Made by a program: the position numbers and the translations under genes. Shown piece by piece: positions 24,593 to 35,370 of a stretch of DNA of 64,000 nt (position 1 is its first letter; each line of letters opens with the position of its first letter). Under the pieces are notes generated by a model. The model was given only the letters and a program-made list of their open reading frames with translations, was not told the origin of the DNA and did no database searches. The DNA comes from Acidiluteibacter ferrifornacis (GTDB lineage Bacteria; Bacteroidota; Bacteroidia; Flavobacteriales_E; Vicingaceae): NCBI RefSeq assembly GCF_009909615.1, contig NZ_WWNE01000007.1, forward strand, positions 97,097-161,096, given 5' to 3'.

Positions 24593-25303
24593 TTATTGGT
24601 GAAGTCCCAATTGAAGTGCGATTACCATATTGGGTAATTCTCCATATTTTGCTTTTGAGTCAAAAACATCTGACAAACGATACCTAAAGTCTAGTGCAAA
24701 TCGGTTAAATCCAATTCGCGCAGTTAGACCATATGCATAGTCGTTCATGTATTCCAAAAAGTAATTCTTTACAACAGTTCTACCTGCTCCCGGAATAGCA
24801 TCTTCATTTTTAGTGTAGTGAACATTCCTATAATTCCAATTTCCGTAGGCTCCTATATCTATAAAAATCCCAGCAGAATGGTCTTTATTTTTCAACTTAA
24901 ATCGATTAAAAACTAAAACCTCTAAAGCATTATTTGCTAACATCTCTTTATCGTGCAACTCTCCATCCGGCAAATTCTTTAATGAATCTTGAACTGGTAA
25001 ATAACGTGTTCTTAGGTAAGCAATCTCATATCCCAATTCATAAAACTTAGTAAGCCTATATTTTGATCTAAACCCAACACTAAAGGTAGATGAATTACCA
25101 TACTTTATAGAACTACTATCTCCAACAGATTCCCCTATAATGAAACCATATGACAAGAAGGCATGAGTATATTTGGCTTTGTTTGGACCTCTTTTAGGAA
25201 TGGTTAAATCATCCAAATTTCGATTGTATTCATCTACTCTATCTTCTTGGGCATAACTGGTAGAAAGAAATAAAAGCAAAACTAAACTAGTAATTATTCG
25301 CAT
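24593..25303 (-). CDS. Outer-membrane beta-barrel protein of unknown function
   Basis: 236 residues from the ATG at 25303, chosen because it opens a signal peptide (MRIITSLVLLLFLSTSYAQ); the longer frame up to 25450 runs into the threonine aldolase gene. The mature part shows alternating-residue strands typical of small PorT/OmpA-type barrels (GFRSKYRLTKFYELGYEIAY, ARIGFNRFALDFRYRLSDVF). It ends with an aromatic-free ALQLGLHQ. I do not recognise a named family. A -7 element for it lies at 25338-25345. Confidence 0.7.
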   Translation of the reverse strand: MRIITSLVLLLFLSTSYAQEDRVDEYNRNLDDLTIPKRGPNKAKYTHAFLSYGFIIGESVGDSSSIKYGNSSTFSVGFRSKYRLTKFYELGYEIAYLRTRYLPVQDSLKNLPDGELHDKEMLANNALEVLVFNRFKLKNKDHSAGIFIDIGAYGNWNYRNVHYTKNEDAIPGAGRTVVKNYFLEYMNDYAYGLTARIGFNRFALDFRYRLSDVFDSKAKYGELPNMVIALQLGLHQ

Positions 25304-25337
25304 AGGTCGTAAATTGGCCATTAGAAAATTAAGACCA

Positions 25338-25345
25338 CAAATATA
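25338..25345 (-). promoter_or_regulatory. -7 element TATATTTG upstream of the beta-barrel gene
   Basis: Minus-strand TATATTTG (TAnnTTTG), overlapping the first base of the threonine aldolase ATG on the other strand and about 35 bases from the barrel gene ATG. Confidence 0.5.
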
Positions 25346-26364
25346 TGATAATTGATCTTCGAAGTGATACCGTAACACAACCAACACCAGCAATGTTATC
25401 AGCAATGATGCAAGCCGTTGTAGGTGATGATGTTTTAGGCGACGACCCAACCGTTAGGAAGTTGGAAGTTTACGCTGCCGATTTATTTGGAATGGAGGAG
25501 GCTTTGTTCTGTCCGTCAGGAACCATGACCAATCAAATTGCAATAAAAGTTCACACCAATAGCCCCGGGGAAGTCATTTGTAGTGACATAGCGCATATCT
25601 ACAGGTACGAAGGAGGAGGAATAGGGTTCAATTCAGGATTATCTACTCGATTATTAGATGGAGACCGTGGACAAATCTCGGCAGAATCAGTTGTGCAGAA
25701 CATCAACCCAGATGATGTGCATGCTCCTCCTACTCAATTAGTATCGATAGAAAATACCTGTAATAAGGGAGGAGGAAGCATTTACGATTTTGAAGAAGTA
25801 AAAGCCATTGCGGCCATTTGTAAGGAACATCAGATACCTTTTCATCTGGATGGGGCTCGATTATTCAATGCTATTGTAGAAACAGAGCAAACACCAAAAG
25901 ATTATGGTGAACAATTCGACTCCATTTCTATCTGTCTTTCCAAAGGTTTAGGTGCACCAGTTGGATCCCTCTTATTAGGCAACAATTCTTTTATCAAGAA
26001 GTCAAGAAGAATTCGTAAAATTTTAGGCGGAGGTATGCGTCAAGCAGGATTTTTGGCCGCAGCTGGTCTTTTTGCTTTGACCAATAATATCGATCGATTG
26101 AAAGACGATCATGAATTAGCAAAAAAAATAGCTGAAATTTTGGATTGTCACCCTTTAGTAGAACATGTTCTAGAAGTAGAAACCAACATTGTCATTTTTG
26201 TTCATTCAGAGCGTATCACTACCGCTAATTTTCTAACACAACTTAAAGAAAACGGGATACTTGCTGTTCAAATGGGACATCAACAAATTCGATTGGTAAC
26301 TCATCTAAGTTTACCTAAAAATGTGCTTCAATTGTTCAAAAATGCAATTGAAAAAATCCAGTAA
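25345..26364 (+). CDS. ltaE: Low-specificity L-threonine aldolase
   Basis: 339 residues of the fold-type I PLP family. The start is [16 protein letters not shown] and the glycine loop is [12 protein letters not shown]. The Asp that contacts the PLP nitrogen lies in [11 protein letters not shown], and the Schiff-base lysine in [13 protein letters not shown]. It cleaves threonine or allo-threonine to glycine and acetaldehyde. Its promoter region overlaps that of the divergent beta-barrel gene, with only about 40 bases between the starts. Confidence 0.92.
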   Translation: MIIDLRSDTVTQPTPAMLSAMMQAVVGDDVLGDDPTVRKLEVYAADLFGMEEALFCPSGTMTNQIAIKVHTNSPGEVICSDIAHIYRYEGGGIGFNSGLSTRLLDGDRGQISAESVVQNINPDDVHAPPTQLVSIENTCNKGGGSIYDFEEVKAIAAICKEHQIPFHLDGARLFNAIVETEQTPKDYGEQFDSISICLSKGLGAPVGSLLLGNNSFIKKSRRIRKILGGGMRQAGFLAAAGLFALTNNIDRLKDDHELAKKIAEILDCHPLVEHVLEVETNIVIFVHSERITTANFLTQLKENGILAVQMGHQQIRLVTHLSLPKNVLQLFKNAIEKIQ

Positions 26365-26429
26365 AACAAATGGTTGATAATTCAATAAATTTAGAAGAGT
26401 AACAAAAGTGACATCTTTTATAATTTTAT

Positions 26430-26437
26430 TAGTTTTG
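26430..26437 (+). promoter_or_regulatory. -7 element TAGTTTTG upstream of fbaB
   Basis: TAGTTTTG matches TAnnTTTG, 38 bases before the ATG at 26476, in a 111-base gap otherwise without features. Confidence 0.55.
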
Positions 26438-26475
26438 TCCTCCAGTATATTAACAATCTATAAAAAGAAACAAAA

Positions 26476-27534
26476 ATGTCCTATAACAATATTGTAGACT
26501 TGCTTGGTAAAGAATCAGACAATTTACTGAACCATGAGTGCAAGACCATAAGTAAAGATATGCTTCACCTTCCAGGTGCAGACTTTATTGATAATGTGTT
26601 TAAGGACACCAATAGAAGTCCACAAGTATTAAGAAGCCTACAAGCATTATATGGACATGGACGATTAGCAAATACTGGATATGTATCTATCTTACCTGTA
26701 GATCAAGGAATAGAACATTCAGCAGGAGCTTCATTTGCACCCAACCCTATTTACTTTGATCCTGAAAACATTATAAAATTAGCGATTGATGGAGGATGTA
26801 ATGCCGTTGCCTCTACTTTTGGAGTTCTAGCTTCTTGTTCAAGAAAATACGCTCATAAAATTCCTTTCGTTGTAAAATTAAATCACAATGAATTTTTGAC
26901 CTACCCTGAGACTTATTCTCAAATTTCATTTGGTTCGGTAGAAGAAGCATGGAATCTTGGGGCTACTGCTGTAGGAGCCACAATTTATTTTGGTTCTGAT
27001 GACAGTAACCGCCAAATTGTTGAAATTGCTCAGGCATTTGAAAGAGCTCACGAATTAGGAATGGCTACCATTCTATGGTGCTACTTAAGAAATCCAGGCT
27101 TCAAGAAAGACGGAGTAGATTATCATACTGCAACTGATTTGACTGCACAAGCCAATCACCTTGGGGTAACAATTCAAGCTGACATTATAAAACAAAAATT
27201 ACCTACTAACAATGGTGGATATAATGCCATCAATTTTGGTAAAACACATAAAAGTGTCTATTCACAATTAACCACTGATCATCCAATTGATTTATGTCGT
27301 TACCAAGTTGCAAATTGCTACATGGGAAGAAATGGATTAATTAATTCAGGAGGAGCATCAGCAGGGGCTACAGACTTATCTGAAGCTGTAACAACTGCAG
27401 TAATCAATAAACGTGCAGGTGGACATGGTTTGATTTCTGGAAGAAAAGCATTCCAAAAACCAGTAAATGAAGGGATTCAATTATTAAATGCCATCCAAGA
27501 TGTTTACCTTGCAAAGGAAATCACAATAAGCTAA
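26476..27534 (+). CDS. fbaB: Class I fructose-bisphosphate aldolase (FbaB/DhnA type)
   Basis: 352 residues. Family blocks include [29 protein letters not shown] (with a Schiff-base-type lysine environment), [14 protein letters not shown] and the phosphate-binding end region [12 protein letters not shown]. It catalyses reversible cleavage of fructose 1,6-bisphosphate in glycolysis and gluconeogenesis. The archaeal-like class I type differs from the metal-dependent class II enzyme, which may be encoded elsewhere. It probably forms an operon with accD, which starts 24 bases downstream. Confidence 0.93.
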   Translation: MSYNNIVDLLGKESDNLLNHECKTISKDMLHLPGADFIDNVFKDTNRSPQVLRSLQALYGHGRLANTGYVSILPVDQGIEHSAGASFAPNPIYFDPENIIKLAIDGGCNAVASTFGVLASCSRKYAHKIPFVVKLNHNEFLTYPETYSQISFGSVEEAWNLGATAVGATIYFGSDDSNRQIVEIAQAFERAHELGMATILWCYLRNPGFKKDGVDYHTATDLTAQANHLGVTIQADIIKQKLPTNNGGYNAINFGKTHKSVYSQLTTDHPIDLCRYQVANCYMGRNGLINSGGASAGATDLSEAVTTAVINKRAGGHGLISGRKAFQKPVNEGIQLLNAIQDVYLAKEITIS

Positions 27535-27558
27535 AGAATATTGGAGACAGAAGAGCAA

Positions 27559-28404
27559 ATGAGTTGGTTTAAACGAATAAAAGAAGGAATTCTTACTCCT
27601 ACTAAAGAGAAAAAAGAATTACCGGAAGGCCTTTGGTACAGTTGTCCCAAATGTAAGCATGTAGTGCCCAACAATGATCATATCGAGAATCAAAAGGTAT
27701 GTGAAGAATGTGGATATCACGAACGAGCTAGCTCCGAGGAGTATTTTAAAATCATTTTTAATGATGGAAAATACTTGGAGTTAGATGCAGACATGACATC
27801 AGGTGACCCACTAAAATTCACCGATACTAAAAAGTATACGGATCGTTTAAAAGCGACCCAAAAGAAGACCAAATTAAAAGATGCTGTAAGAACGGCTGTT
27901 GGGGAAATAGGGGATAATCAATTGGTAGTAGCTGCTATGGACTTTGCCTTTATTGGTGGATCGATGGGTTCAGTAGTTGGTGAAAAGATTGCAAGAGCTA
28001 TTGATTATTCCATTGCGAATAATATTCCTTTTTTGATGATTTCAAAATCGGGTGGTGCAAGAATGATGGAAGCTGCATTTTCTTTAATGCAAATGGCTAA
28101 AACATCTGCAAAGTTATCTCAGCTCTCTAAGGCAAAAATTCCATATATCAGCTTGTTAACAGACCCTACAACCGGAGGTATTACTGCTTCCTTTGCCATG
28201 TTAGGAGATATCAATATTTCTGAACCCGGAGCGTTGATAGGTTTTGCAGGCCCTAGAGTAGTAAAAGAAACCATTGGTAAAGACTTACCTAAAGATTTTC
28301 AAACTGCTGAGTTTGTTTTAGAACATGGGTTCCTTGATTTTATAGTTAATAGAAAAGAGTTAAAACAAAAATTAATTCAAGTATTGAATTTATTTAAAAA
28401 GTAA
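27559..28404 (+). CDS. accD: Acetyl-CoA carboxylase carboxyltransferase subunit beta AccD
   Basis: About 281 residues from the ATG at 27559. The start [11 protein letters not shown] is the usual AccD N-terminus, so it is preferred to a TTG six codons earlier. The four-cysteine zinc ribbon is Cys29, Cys32, Cys48 and Cys51 (CPKC, CEECGYH). The crotonase-like core includes [17 protein letters not shown] and SGGARMMEA. It makes malonyl-CoA with AccA and biotinylated AccB. The end overlaps no gene; the rpsO promoter follows directly. Confidence 0.95.
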   Translation: MSWFKRIKEGILTPTKEKKELPEGLWYSCPKCKHVVPNNDHIENQKVCEECGYHERASSEEYFKIIFNDGKYLELDADMTSGDPLKFTDTKKYTDRLKATQKKTKLKDAVRTAVGEIGDNQLVVAAMDFAFIGGSMGSVVGEKIARAIDYSIANNIPFLMISKSGGARMMEAAFSLMQMAKTSAKLSQLSKAKIPYISLLTDPTTGGITASFAMLGDINISEPGALIGFAGPRVVKETIGKDLPKDFQTAEFVLEHGFLDFIVNRKELKQKLIQVLNLFKK

Positions 28405-28425
28405 TTTATTTTTAAATAAATTTAT

Positions 28426-28433
28426 TACATTTG
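28426..28433 (+). promoter_or_regulatory. -7 element TACATTTG upstream of rpsO
   Basis: TACATTTG matches TAnnTTTG, 34 bases before the rpsO ATG at 28468. Confidence 0.65.
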
Positions 28434-28467
28434 CAGCCTTAAAATTTACAAGAATAAAAGAAGAGAT

Positions 28468-28737
28468 ATGTATCTTACTACAGAAATTAAAGAAGGATTT
28501 TTCGAGAAATACGGAGAGAAGAAAACAAATACTGGTTCTACAGAAGGTCAAATTGCATTATTTACCCACAGAATTAGTCATCTTACAGAGCACTTGAAAA
28601 AAAATCATAAAGATTTTAACACTGAGCGTTCATTAGTAAGATTAGTAGGTAAAAGAAGAAATCTTTTAGATTACTTAAAAAACAAAGACATTAACAAATA
28701 CAGAGAATTAATTAAAGATCTTGGAATTAGAAAATAA
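28468..28737 (+). CDS. rpsO: 30S ribosomal protein S15
   Basis: 89 residues. It starts at MYLTTEIKEGFFEKYG, with the characteristic S15 blocks NTGSTEGQIALFTHRI and KNHKDFNTERSLVRLVGKRRN. S15 binds 16S rRNA helices in the central domain. It precedes pnp as in many bacteria, but a strong terminator at 28781-28810 separates the two. Confidence 0.97.
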   Translation: MYLTTEIKEGFFEKYGEKKTNTGSTEGQIALFTHRISHLTEHLKKNHKDFNTERSLVRLVGKRRNLLDYLKNKDINKYRELIKDLGIRK

Positions 28738-28780
28738 TTTCTTGAAAGCAACTTTAATTTTCATAGCATAAGAATCATTT

Positions 28781-28810
28781 GGGGGACTGTTTTACATTCC
28801 CCCTTTTTTT
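28781..28810 (+). terminator. Intrinsic terminator between rpsO and pnp
   Basis: GGGGGA (28781-28786) pairs with TCCCCC (28798-28803) around an 11-base loop, followed by seven T residues. Read-through or attenuation could supply pnp mRNA. Confidence 0.88.
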
Positions 28811-28841
28811 ATTTATCAACTGACAACAGAAAACAATAATT

Positions 28842-30986
28842 ATGTCAAAATTAGGAATTGAACAAACAATCGATTTAGGAAATGGAACGACCATTTCAAT
28901 CGAAACAGGAAAATTAGCGAAACAAGCCGATGGATCGGTAGTTGTTAAGCAAGGAGACACAATGCTTTTAGCAACTGTAGTTTCAGCAAAATCAGCAGGA
29001 GAAGACGTTGATTTTATGCCTTTAATGGTAGATTATAGAGAAAAATTCTCAGCAGCAGGTAAATTCCCTGGTGGCTTTTTAAAACGTGAATCAAGACCTT
29101 CAGACTACGAAATATTAGTTTGTAGATTAGTAGATAGAGCATTAAGACCACTTTTTCCAAGTGATTATCATGCAGATACACAGGTACAAATTTCATTAAT
29201 TTCAGCTGGTCAGGATACTACTCCTGACGCATTAGCATGTTTAGCAGCATCTGCAGCACTAGCGGTTTCTGATATTCCATTTAATGGTCCAATCTCAGAA
29301 GTTAGAATTGCAAGAATTGATGGAAAGTGGGAAATAAACCCCAACTTCACAGCAATTAAATCAGCAGATATTGACATTATGGTTGCTGCTACTCAGGACA
29401 GTGTGGTAATGGTAGAAGGTGAAATGTTAGAAGTTTCTGAAAAAGAAATGTTAGAGGCCATTAAATTGGCACACGATACTATCCGTATCCAATTAGCAGG
29501 AATAAATGCATTAGCTGCTCAGGTAGAAAAGGCTCAGGTAAAGAGAGAATATAGTCACGAGAAAAACAACGAAGAGCTTTTGAAGCAAATTGAAGCTGCT
29601 TGTTACCAACCATGCTACGATATCGCTAAGCAAGGTTTAGCAGATAAACATGAAAGAGCTAGATTGTTTAAAGAAGTAAAAGAAAACTTTGTTGCTACAC
29701 TTGATGAAGAAACAGTAGCAGGAAACGCTTTTTTAATTGGAAAATATTTTCACGATGTTGAAAAAGAAGCTGTACGCGATGCAGTATTAAATGAAAAAGT
29801 TCGTTTAGATGGACGTAAAACTACGGAGATTCGTCCTATTTGGTCTGAAGTAAATTACTTACCAGGCTCACATGGATCTGCAGTTTTTACTAGAGGTGAA
29901 ACACAATCATTGACTTCTGTTACTTTGGGAACTAAATTAGATGAACAAAGAATTGATGCCGCACTATTCGAAGGTTCTGATAAATTCATTCTACATTATA
30001 ACTTCCCATCTTTCTCCACAGGAGAAGCGCGTCCGAACAGAGGACCAGGTAGAAGAGAAATTGGTCACGGAAATTTAGCGTTAAGGGCATTAAAGCCTAT
30101 GATTCCAACAGGAAATGAAAATCCATATACCATCCGTGTAGTTTCTGACATTTTAGAGTCAAACGGATCTTCTTCAATGGCTACTGTTTGCGCAGGAACT
30201 CTTGCACTGATGGATGCAGGAGTTAAGATAAAGAAACCAGTAAGTGGTATTGCCATGGGACTAATCAGTGGAAAAGATGGCAAATTTGCTGTTCTCTCTG
30301 ATATTTTAGGTGATGAAGATCATTTAGGAGATATGGACTTTAAGGTGACTGGGACTAAAGATGGAATCACTGCATGTCAGATGGACATCAAAATAGAAGG
30401 GTTATCTTATGAAATTCTTGAGCAAGCATTGGATCAAGCAAAAGAAGGTCGTATGCATATCTTAGGAGAGATGATGAAAACACTTTCTGCACCGAGAGAA
30501 GATTACAAATCAAACGCGCCTAGAATTATCCAAATTACTATACCAAAAGAGATGATCGGTGCTGTAATCGGACCAGGTGGAAAAATTATACAGTCCATTC
30601 AAGAAGAGACAGGAACAACTATCGTTTTAGAAGAAGTTGATGGTAAAGGAGTAATTGATATTGTATCTACTGATGGAGACGGAGCCAAGGATGCTTTAGC
30701 TAGAATTAAAGCAATTACTGCTGTTCCTGAAGTTGGAGAGGTGTATAAAGGTAAGGTGAAATCGATTGTTGCTTTCGGGGCATTTATTGAAATTATACCA
30801 GGACAAGACGGCCTATTGCACATTTCTGAAATCGCACATAAGAAAGTAGATAAGGTAGAAGATGAATTGAAAGAAGGGGAAATGGTTGAAGTAAAATTAA
30901 TTGCAATCGACCCTAAAACTAAAAAATTGAAACTTTCAAGAAAAGCATTATTGCCAAAACCTGAAAAGACAGAAGAAAAAGCTTAA
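28842..30986 (+). CDS. pnp: Polyribonucleotide nucleotidyltransferase (PNPase)
   Basis: 714 residues with two RNase PH-like cores, a KH domain ([20 protein letters not shown]) and a C-terminal S1 domain ([34 protein letters not shown]). It degrades RNA 3' to 5' with phosphate. It lies 104 bases after rpsO, across the terminator. No separate promoter element was found in the gap, so expression may depend on read-through. The gene ends at the hairpin at 31008. Confidence 0.97.
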   Translation: MSKLGIEQTIDLGNGTTISIETGKLAKQADGSVVVKQGDTMLLATVVSAKSAGEDVDFMPLMVDYREKFSAAGKFPGGFLKRESRPSDYEILVCRLVDRALRPLFPSDYHADTQVQISLISAGQDTTPDALACLAASAALAVSDIPFNGPISEVRIARIDGKWEINPNFTAIKSADIDIMVAATQDSVVMVEGEMLEVSEKEMLEAIKLAHDTIRIQLAGINALAAQVEKAQVKREYSHEKNNEELLKQIEAACYQPCYDIAKQGLADKHERARLFKEVKENFVATLDEETVAGNAFLIGKYFHDVEKEAVRDAVLNEKVRLDGRKTTEIRPIWSEVNYLPGSHGSAVFTRGETQSLTSVTLGTKLDEQRIDAALFEGSDKFILHYNFPSFSTGEARPNRGPGRREIGHGNLALRALKPMIPTGNENPYTIRVVSDILESNGSSSMATVCAGTLALMDAGVKIKKPVSGIAMGLISGKDGKFAVLSDILGDEDHLGDMDFKVTGTKDGITACQMDIKIEGLSYEILEQALDQAKEGRMHILGEMMKTLSAPREDYKSNAPRIIQITIPKEMIGAVIGPGGKIIQSIQEETGTTIVLEEVDGKGVIDIVSTDGDGAKDALARIKAITAVPEVGEVYKGKVKSIVAFGAFIEIIPGQDGLLHISEIAHKKVDKVEDELKEGEMVEVKLIAIDPKTKKLKLSRKALLPKPEKTEEKA

Positions 30987-31007
30987 TTACTTTTTCTAGA
31001 TACTATC

Positions 31008-31042
31008 AAGAGGAGATAATTTTTTATCTCCTCTTTTTTTTT
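31008..31042 (+). terminator. Intrinsic terminator of pnp
   Basis: AAGAGGAGATAA (31008-31019) pairs with TTATCTCCTCTT (31024-31035), loop TTTT, followed by seven T residues. Confidence 0.93.
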
Positions 31043-31206
31043 GCTAAACATTAATAATGAGATTTAAAGATCGAGAAATAAAAGAGAATCATAAAAACAG
31101 TAATTTTAATTACGTACGTGTAAAAATTGGAAGTTAATTTTCGTTAAATTTATGGGATTTCGTTTTCGAGACCAACTTAAGTATTAACCAAAACCAAACC
31201 CATTTC

Positions 31207-32073
31207 ATGAGGCAACTAAAAATTACTAAGAAGGTCACCAATAGAGAAACGGTTTCTCTTGACAAGTATTTACAGGAGATAGGCAGAGTCGATTTGATTT
31301 CTGCCGAAGAGGAGGTTGAACTAGCAAGAAGAATCAAACAAGGTGACGCTTTAGCTTTAGAAAAACTAACCAAAGCCAATCTAAGATTTGTAGTATCTGT
31401 TTCCAAACAATACCAAAATCAAGGACTGGGACTTCCCGACTTAATTAATGAAGGCAATTTAGGCCTGATTAAAGCTGCTCAAAGATTTGATGAAACTAGA
31501 GGGTTTAAATTCATTTCCTATGCTGTTTGGTGGATTCGTCAATCCATTTTACAAGCATTAGCAGAACAAGCAAGAATTGTAAGATTACCCCTCAACAAGA
31601 TTGGATCAATTAACAAAATTAAGCGTGCATTTTCTGAATTGGAACAGAAGTATGAACGCGAACCTTCAAACTATGAAATTGCCGATATTCTTGACCTATC
31701 CGCAAGTGATGTAAAAGATAATATCAGGCATTCTGGACGACATGTAAGTATTGATGCTCCGATCTCCTCTGATGATGATAGTAGTAATATGTCCGACTTA
31801 ATGCAGAATACAGATAGTCCTGAACCAGATGACTTATTACTAAGAGAATCATTAAAAAATGAAATAGAACGTACACTTACGACGCTCACTGCTAGAGAAG
31901 CAGATGTCATACGATTCTATTTTGGCCTAGCAGGAAAACATCCTTTAACTCTTGAAGAGATTGGCGAGCATTTTGACCTGACGCGTGAAAGAGTCCGACA
32001 GATAAAAGAAAAAGCTATTCGTCGACTTCGAATAAATACACGATGTAAAAATTTAAAAACTTATTTAGGTTAA
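31207..32073 (+). CDS. rpoD: Primary sigma factor RpoD/SigA (short Bacteroidota type)
   Basis: 288 residues, far shorter than the E. coli factor and typical of Bacteroidota. Region 1.2 begins at about residue 18 ([14 protein letters not shown]). Region 2 holds the -10-type recognition helices ([31 protein letters not shown]) and region 4 the -33 helix-turn-helix ([20 protein letters not shown]). It recognises the TAnnTTTG promoters seen throughout the window. The 164-base leader region holds no obvious TAnnTTTG; the nearest is TAAATTTA near 31144. It ends at a strong terminator. Confidence 0.96.
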   Translation: MRQLKITKKVTNRETVSLDKYLQEIGRVDLISAEEEVELARRIKQGDALALEKLTKANLRFVVSVSKQYQNQGLGLPDLINEGNLGLIKAAQRFDETRGFKFISYAVWWIRQSILQALAEQARIVRLPLNKIGSINKIKRAFSELEQKYEREPSNYEIADILDLSASDVKDNIRHSGRHVSIDAPISSDDDSSNMSDLMQNTDSPEPDDLLLRESLKNEIERTLTTLTAREADVIRFYFGLAGKHPLTLEEIGEHFDLTRERVRQIKEKAIRRLRINTRCKNLKTYLG

Positions 32074-32082
32074 CAAATATTT

Positions 32083-32120
32083 ACCCTTCTCGAAAATTCG
32101 AGAAGGGTTTTTTCTTTTTT
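32083..32120 (+). terminator. Intrinsic terminator of rpoD
   Basis: ACCCTTCTCGAA (32083-32094) and TTCGAGAAGGGT (32097-32108) form a 12-bp stem followed by a T-rich run. The rpe promoter follows immediately. Confidence 0.93.
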
Positions 32121-32126
32121 GAATAG

Positions 32127-32134
32127 TACCTTTG
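32127..32134 (+). promoter_or_regulatory. -7 element TACCTTTG of rpe
   Basis: TACCTTTG, directly after the rpoD terminator, places transcription start at about 32141 and thereby fixes the rpe start at the ATG at 32149 rather than the TTG at 32119. Confidence 0.65.
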
Positions 32135-32148
32135 CAAAAAAAATAGAG

Positions 32149-32805
32149 ATGTCACATTTAGTCGCCCCTTCAATATTATCCGCTGATTTTGCTAACCTAT
32201 TGCCCGCTTGTGAACTTATTAATACCAGTAAAGCAGACTACTATCACATTGATGTAATGGATGGTGTTTTTGTTCCTAATATTTCATTTGGCTTGCCAGT
32301 GATTAAGGCGATAAAAAAACACGCCACAAAAACCTTCGATGTGCACTTGATGATAGTAGAGCCTGACAAATACATTAAAGATTTTAAAGCAGCGGGGGCA
32401 GATATTTTAACTGTACATTATGAAGCTTGTACTCACCTTCATCGCACCATTCAGGCCATTAAAGCAGAAGGAATGAAAGCAGGAGTAGCACTAAACCCAC
32501 ATACTCCTATCTATCTTTTAGAGGATATTATTCAAGATATTGATTTAGTTTGCCTGATGTCTGTTAACCCCGGATTTGGAGGACAGTCCTATATCGAAAA
32601 TACCTACAACAAGATTAAAGATTTAAAAGCGCTAATTACAAGAAAAAATAGCACGGCTTTAATTGAAATTGACGGTGGTGTAAGTAACAAAAACGCTGCA
32701 GAATTAGTTGCTTGTGGTGCTGATGTTTTAGTTGCTGGAAGTTATGTTTTTGGATCAGATCAGCCTGAAAAAACTATTGAAGGGTTGAAGGAGTTAAAGT
32801 TTTAA
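32149..32805 (+). CDS. rpe: Ribulose-phosphate 3-epimerase
   Basis: 218 residues of the TIM-barrel family. The start is LVAPSILSADF, the metal-binding motif is YYHIDVMDGVFVPN, and the conserved phosphate-site blocks are VHYEA and SVNPGFGGQSY. A third block, IDGGVSNKNA, closes the barrel. It interconverts ribulose-5-phosphate and xylulose-5-phosphate. The TTG at 32119 in the rpoD terminator region is rejected as the start because it lies upstream of the promoter. The gene ends before the bidirectional terminator at 32851-32888. Confidence 0.95.
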   Translation: MSHLVAPSILSADFANLLPACELINTSKADYYHIDVMDGVFVPNISFGLPVIKAIKKHATKTFDVHLMIVEPDKYIKDFKAAGADILTVHYEACTHLHRTIQAIKAEGMKAGVALNPHTPIYLLEDIIQDIDLVCLMSVNPGFGGQSYIENTYNKIKDLKALITRKNSTALIEIDGGVSNKNAAELVACGADVLVAGSYVFGSDQPEKTIEGLKELKF

Positions 32806-32850
32806 ATAAAATTCTTTTAAACTTTTATTCATTATGATTTTTTAATCCCA

Positions 32851-32888
32851 ACAAGAAAGCTCAAAACAAATGTTTTGAGCTTTCTTGT
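32851..32888. terminator. 18-bp perfect hairpin terminator between rpe and the LYS1-like gene
   Basis: ACAAGAAAGCTCAAAACA (32851-32868) pairs perfectly with its complement at 32871-32888 and is followed by T-rich sequence on the plus strand. It lies between two convergent genes. Confidence 0.93.
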
Positions 32889-32944
32889 TTTTAAGATGGA
32901 TTTGGAATCCAAATTATTCATTATTTATGTTGGCTATCAAACCA

Positions 32945-34150
32945 CTAATTTCCATCAACATAACCTTGCAAATACTCGTATTCATCATTCAATTCACCCC
33001 GCTCAGTTATCGTAGCACGATAAATAATTCTATCGTTATCAGTACCTAATAAATTAGGTAATATATTATTGATTAGCTCATTTCCGAAATCCTCTGAAGC
33101 ATCTTTTGGCAATTCACAAGGTAGGTTGTCTACGGCCATTACTGTAATCGTATCTGCATTGATCTCATTCGTCTCCTTCCCTGTCAACCGATTAACATAA
33201 TAAATTGGATCTGCAATGGTTGAAGGTCTTACAGTTGATGGAATAGGACCATCAATGTCACAACTTATATCTGCAATGGTTCTAATTTTAAAATCCGAAC
33301 GTTTCATTTCTTCTTTGGTAAAGACATATGGAGCTTCTGAATCCCAATAATGACAGGGGATATACATATCAGCAACCTTCGCAAAACGATAAAAGTTACT
33401 TTCGAAGTCCTCAGGAGATTCATAAAATTCACTGACCTTAAATTCTCCTCCATCAATTCTCTTGTTATAACTTTTCACACCAAGAACAGCATAAACGGGC
33501 TCATTAAATGATTCCTCTAAAAATTCCGCGGGCTTTACCTCTCTAATTTTTAACTTTTTTAGAATTTCAACAGCTCCCTTCCCCACTCTTCCTGTACCAG
33601 TTAAAACAATTTTAAAATTTGAAGGCAAGTTTACTTTGTCTAACTCTCCTTCCATTTCTATCCGATCAGCACACTTGTTCGCAGGTTTCAAATCATAAGC
33701 TTTAGCTGTTTTTCCAAAAGCCAAAAATCCATTATAAGTACCAACTATCCCTGCATACCTTCCAAAGCCGACCAGTCGTTTACCCTTTTTATCTGTCAGA
33801 CATTCATAATCAACCATCTTTATACTTTTCTCCATCATAGCCAATAAAAGATTTCTGTTATAAGGTTGCTCCTTAATGGTATGTGAAAAGAAGAAATAAG
33901 TTTTATCCGCCAATAGCATTTCTATGGGTACCTCTTTCACACCAAAAACAACATCAACATCTGAAATGTCCGCCTCAACAGTAATTCCTGCATCGATATA
34001 TTCTTGATCAGAAAAAGCACGGATTGGACTAGATTGTACTACCAATTCCAATTGAGGGTAACGACTAACTATTAATTGACATTGTTTTGGGGTAAACGGA
34101 ACACGCTTATCTGGAGGAGTTTTACCTTCTCTAATGATACCTATTTTCAT
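32945..34150 (-). CDS. NAD(P)-dependent oxidoreductase, LYS1/alanine-dehydrogenase-like
   Basis: 401 residues. The N-terminal part (MKIGIIREGKTPPDKRVPFT) is the AlaDh/PNT N-terminal fold. A Rossmann nucleotide motif (VLTGTGRVGKGA) follows at about residue 180, then a C-terminal region with IADISCDIDGPIPSTVRP. This architecture fits lysine-forming saccharopine dehydrogenase (LYS1 type) and related lysine-metabolism dehydrogenases. The substrate is not fixed by the sequence alone. It is convergent with rpe and sits 23 bases after the DUF3667 gene in the same direction, so they may be cotranscribed. Confidence 0.8.
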   Translation of the reverse strand: MKIGIIREGKTPPDKRVPFTPKQCQLIVSRYPQLELVVQSSPIRAFSDQEYIDAGITVEADISDVDVVFGVKEVPIEMLLADKTYFFFSHTIKEQPYNRNLLLAMMEKSIKMVDYECLTDKKGKRLVGFGRYAGIVGTYNGFLAFGKTAKAYDLKPANKCADRIEMEGELDKVNLPSNFKIVLTGTGRVGKGAVEILKKLKIREVKPAEFLEESFNEPVYAVLGVKSYNKRIDGGEFKVSEFYESPEDFESNFYRFAKVADMYIPCHYWDSEAPYVFTKEEMKRSDFKIRTIADISCDIDGPIPSTVRPSTIADPIYYVNRLTGKETNEINADTITVMAVDNLPCELPKDASEDFGNELINNILPNLLGTDNDRIIYRATITERGELNDEYEYLQGYVDGN

Positions 34151-34173
34151 GATTGATTGTTTAGTCTACCAAA

Positions 34174-34974
34174 TTAATAATTTATACTCAAGGCGAACAA
34201 GATTATTGTAGAACAGATTAGTAATAAGCTATAAAGTACGCCTAATATTCCCATCTTCAAGGTAGTTTTCTTCCAATCATCTGAATAAACTACCATCAGC
34301 GCTTTCCATAAATAATAAAGCAGGTATACCAATGAAAAAAATAACAGAATTGAATTGAAGAAATACAGCTCAAATCGAGCAAACCCCAAACTAAGTATTT
34401 CGTAGATAATTCCTATCAAAAAAACAGTAGAATGAAAATGCAGAGCGAACAGAAAATGGGTTAATAAATTCAATCGTTTCTTGCGATATAATAAAGCTAC
34501 CATTAATGAAAAAAGCGGTAATAAAAAGAAAAATAGCTTAGGCAGTAAAGAACCAAAATATCGGTCCCAAAAAGCATCTCCAAAACCATTACTTACTATA
34601 GGTTCATTCATTGTTTCTGAAAACTCATCAATACGTATATCGACAGACAAACTCAGAGATAAAAAGAAAAGAATACTCAAAAAGATAAACAATCGAAGGG
34701 GTTGAATATAACGCTCTCTCTTCCCTGATAAAAATTGTTGAGTCAAATAACCAGGTTGGGTAATTAAAGGAATAATACTTCTTCCAATTTTAGAGTCGAA
34801 AGTAAAATAATCACTTAGAAAGTGTGAAAACAACTCTCCTAACTTATTGGAAAAAGCAATCTTTTGACTACAATTAGGGCAATAATTAAACTTTTCCTCT
34901 AATTCAAACTGACAATTCTCACAATTTTGTGTGGTTTGTATAGTAGATTTTTCCAAGTTTTTTCTAATTTGCAT
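34174..34974 (-). CDS. DUF3667 zinc-ribbon membrane protein
   Basis: About 266 residues from the ATG at 34974, chosen because the longer frame extends into the divergent gene. The N-terminal zinc ribbon has two CxxC pairs (CENCQFELEEKFNYCPNC), followed by the DUF3667 region TFDSKIGRSIIPLITQPGYL and four membrane segments. DUF3667 is widespread in Bacteroidota and its function is not known. It is divergent from a small secreted protein with only 34 bases between the two starts. Confidence 0.83.
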   Translation of the reverse strand: MQIRKNLEKSTIQTTQNCENCQFELEEKFNYCPNCSQKIAFSNKLGELFSHFLSDYFTFDSKIGRSIIPLITQPGYLTQQFLSGKRERYIQPLRLFIFLSILFFLSLSLSVDIRIDEFSETMNEPIVSNGFGDAFWDRYFGSLLPKLFFFLLPLFSLMVALLYRKKRLNLLTHFLFALHFHSTVFLIGIIYEILSLGFARFELYFFNSILLFFSLVYLLYYLWKALMVVYSDDWKKTTLKMGILGVLYSLLLICSTIILFALSINY

Positions 34975-35008
34975 TGAATTAAACAAGATAACCAGCTTTT
35001 CTGATTTA

Positions 35009-35302
35009 ATGATACGAATTCTATTATTTCTATTTTTATCATGTTGTGGATACTCCTCCATGGCTCAGAAACTAGCGGTCAATTCAGACACCACCCAAAC
35101 TATAGCAAGCGATCAAAAGAAGATAAAGGAATCCACTCCAATTATGGACACTGATGAATCCCTGAGATACATGAGTAATCTTTTGCTTTTTGAAGTAAAA
35201 AAAAGATTGAACTTGACTAGTAAGGAGGAAGAGATTAAAGCGGCAAAAGAGAAAAACAAGAAAGTTAGAATGAGTATAGGTGGAATTGTGATTGAACGAT
35301 AA
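35009..35302 (+). CDS. Small secreted protein, unknown (97 residues)
   Basis: The ATG at 35009 opens a signal peptide (MIRILLFLFLSCCGYSSMAQ), so the longer frame from 34931 is rejected. The mature part has a helical charged segment (ESLRYMSNLLLFEVKKRLNL, EEEIKAAKEKNKKV) and ends MSIGGIVIER. Presumably periplasmic. No family recognised. It lies between DUF3667 (divergent) and the terminator next to the tmRNA gene. Confidence 0.6.
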   Translation: MIRILLFLFLSCCGYSSMAQKLAVNSDTTQTIASDQKKIKESTPIMDTDESLRYMSNLLLFEVKKRLNLTSKEEEIKAAKEKNKKVRMSIGGIVIER

Positions 35303-35370
35303 AACTTAAGTTTCATCATTACAGACACTCAAAGACAATTTATTCTCCATCATTCACACTATCGATAAAT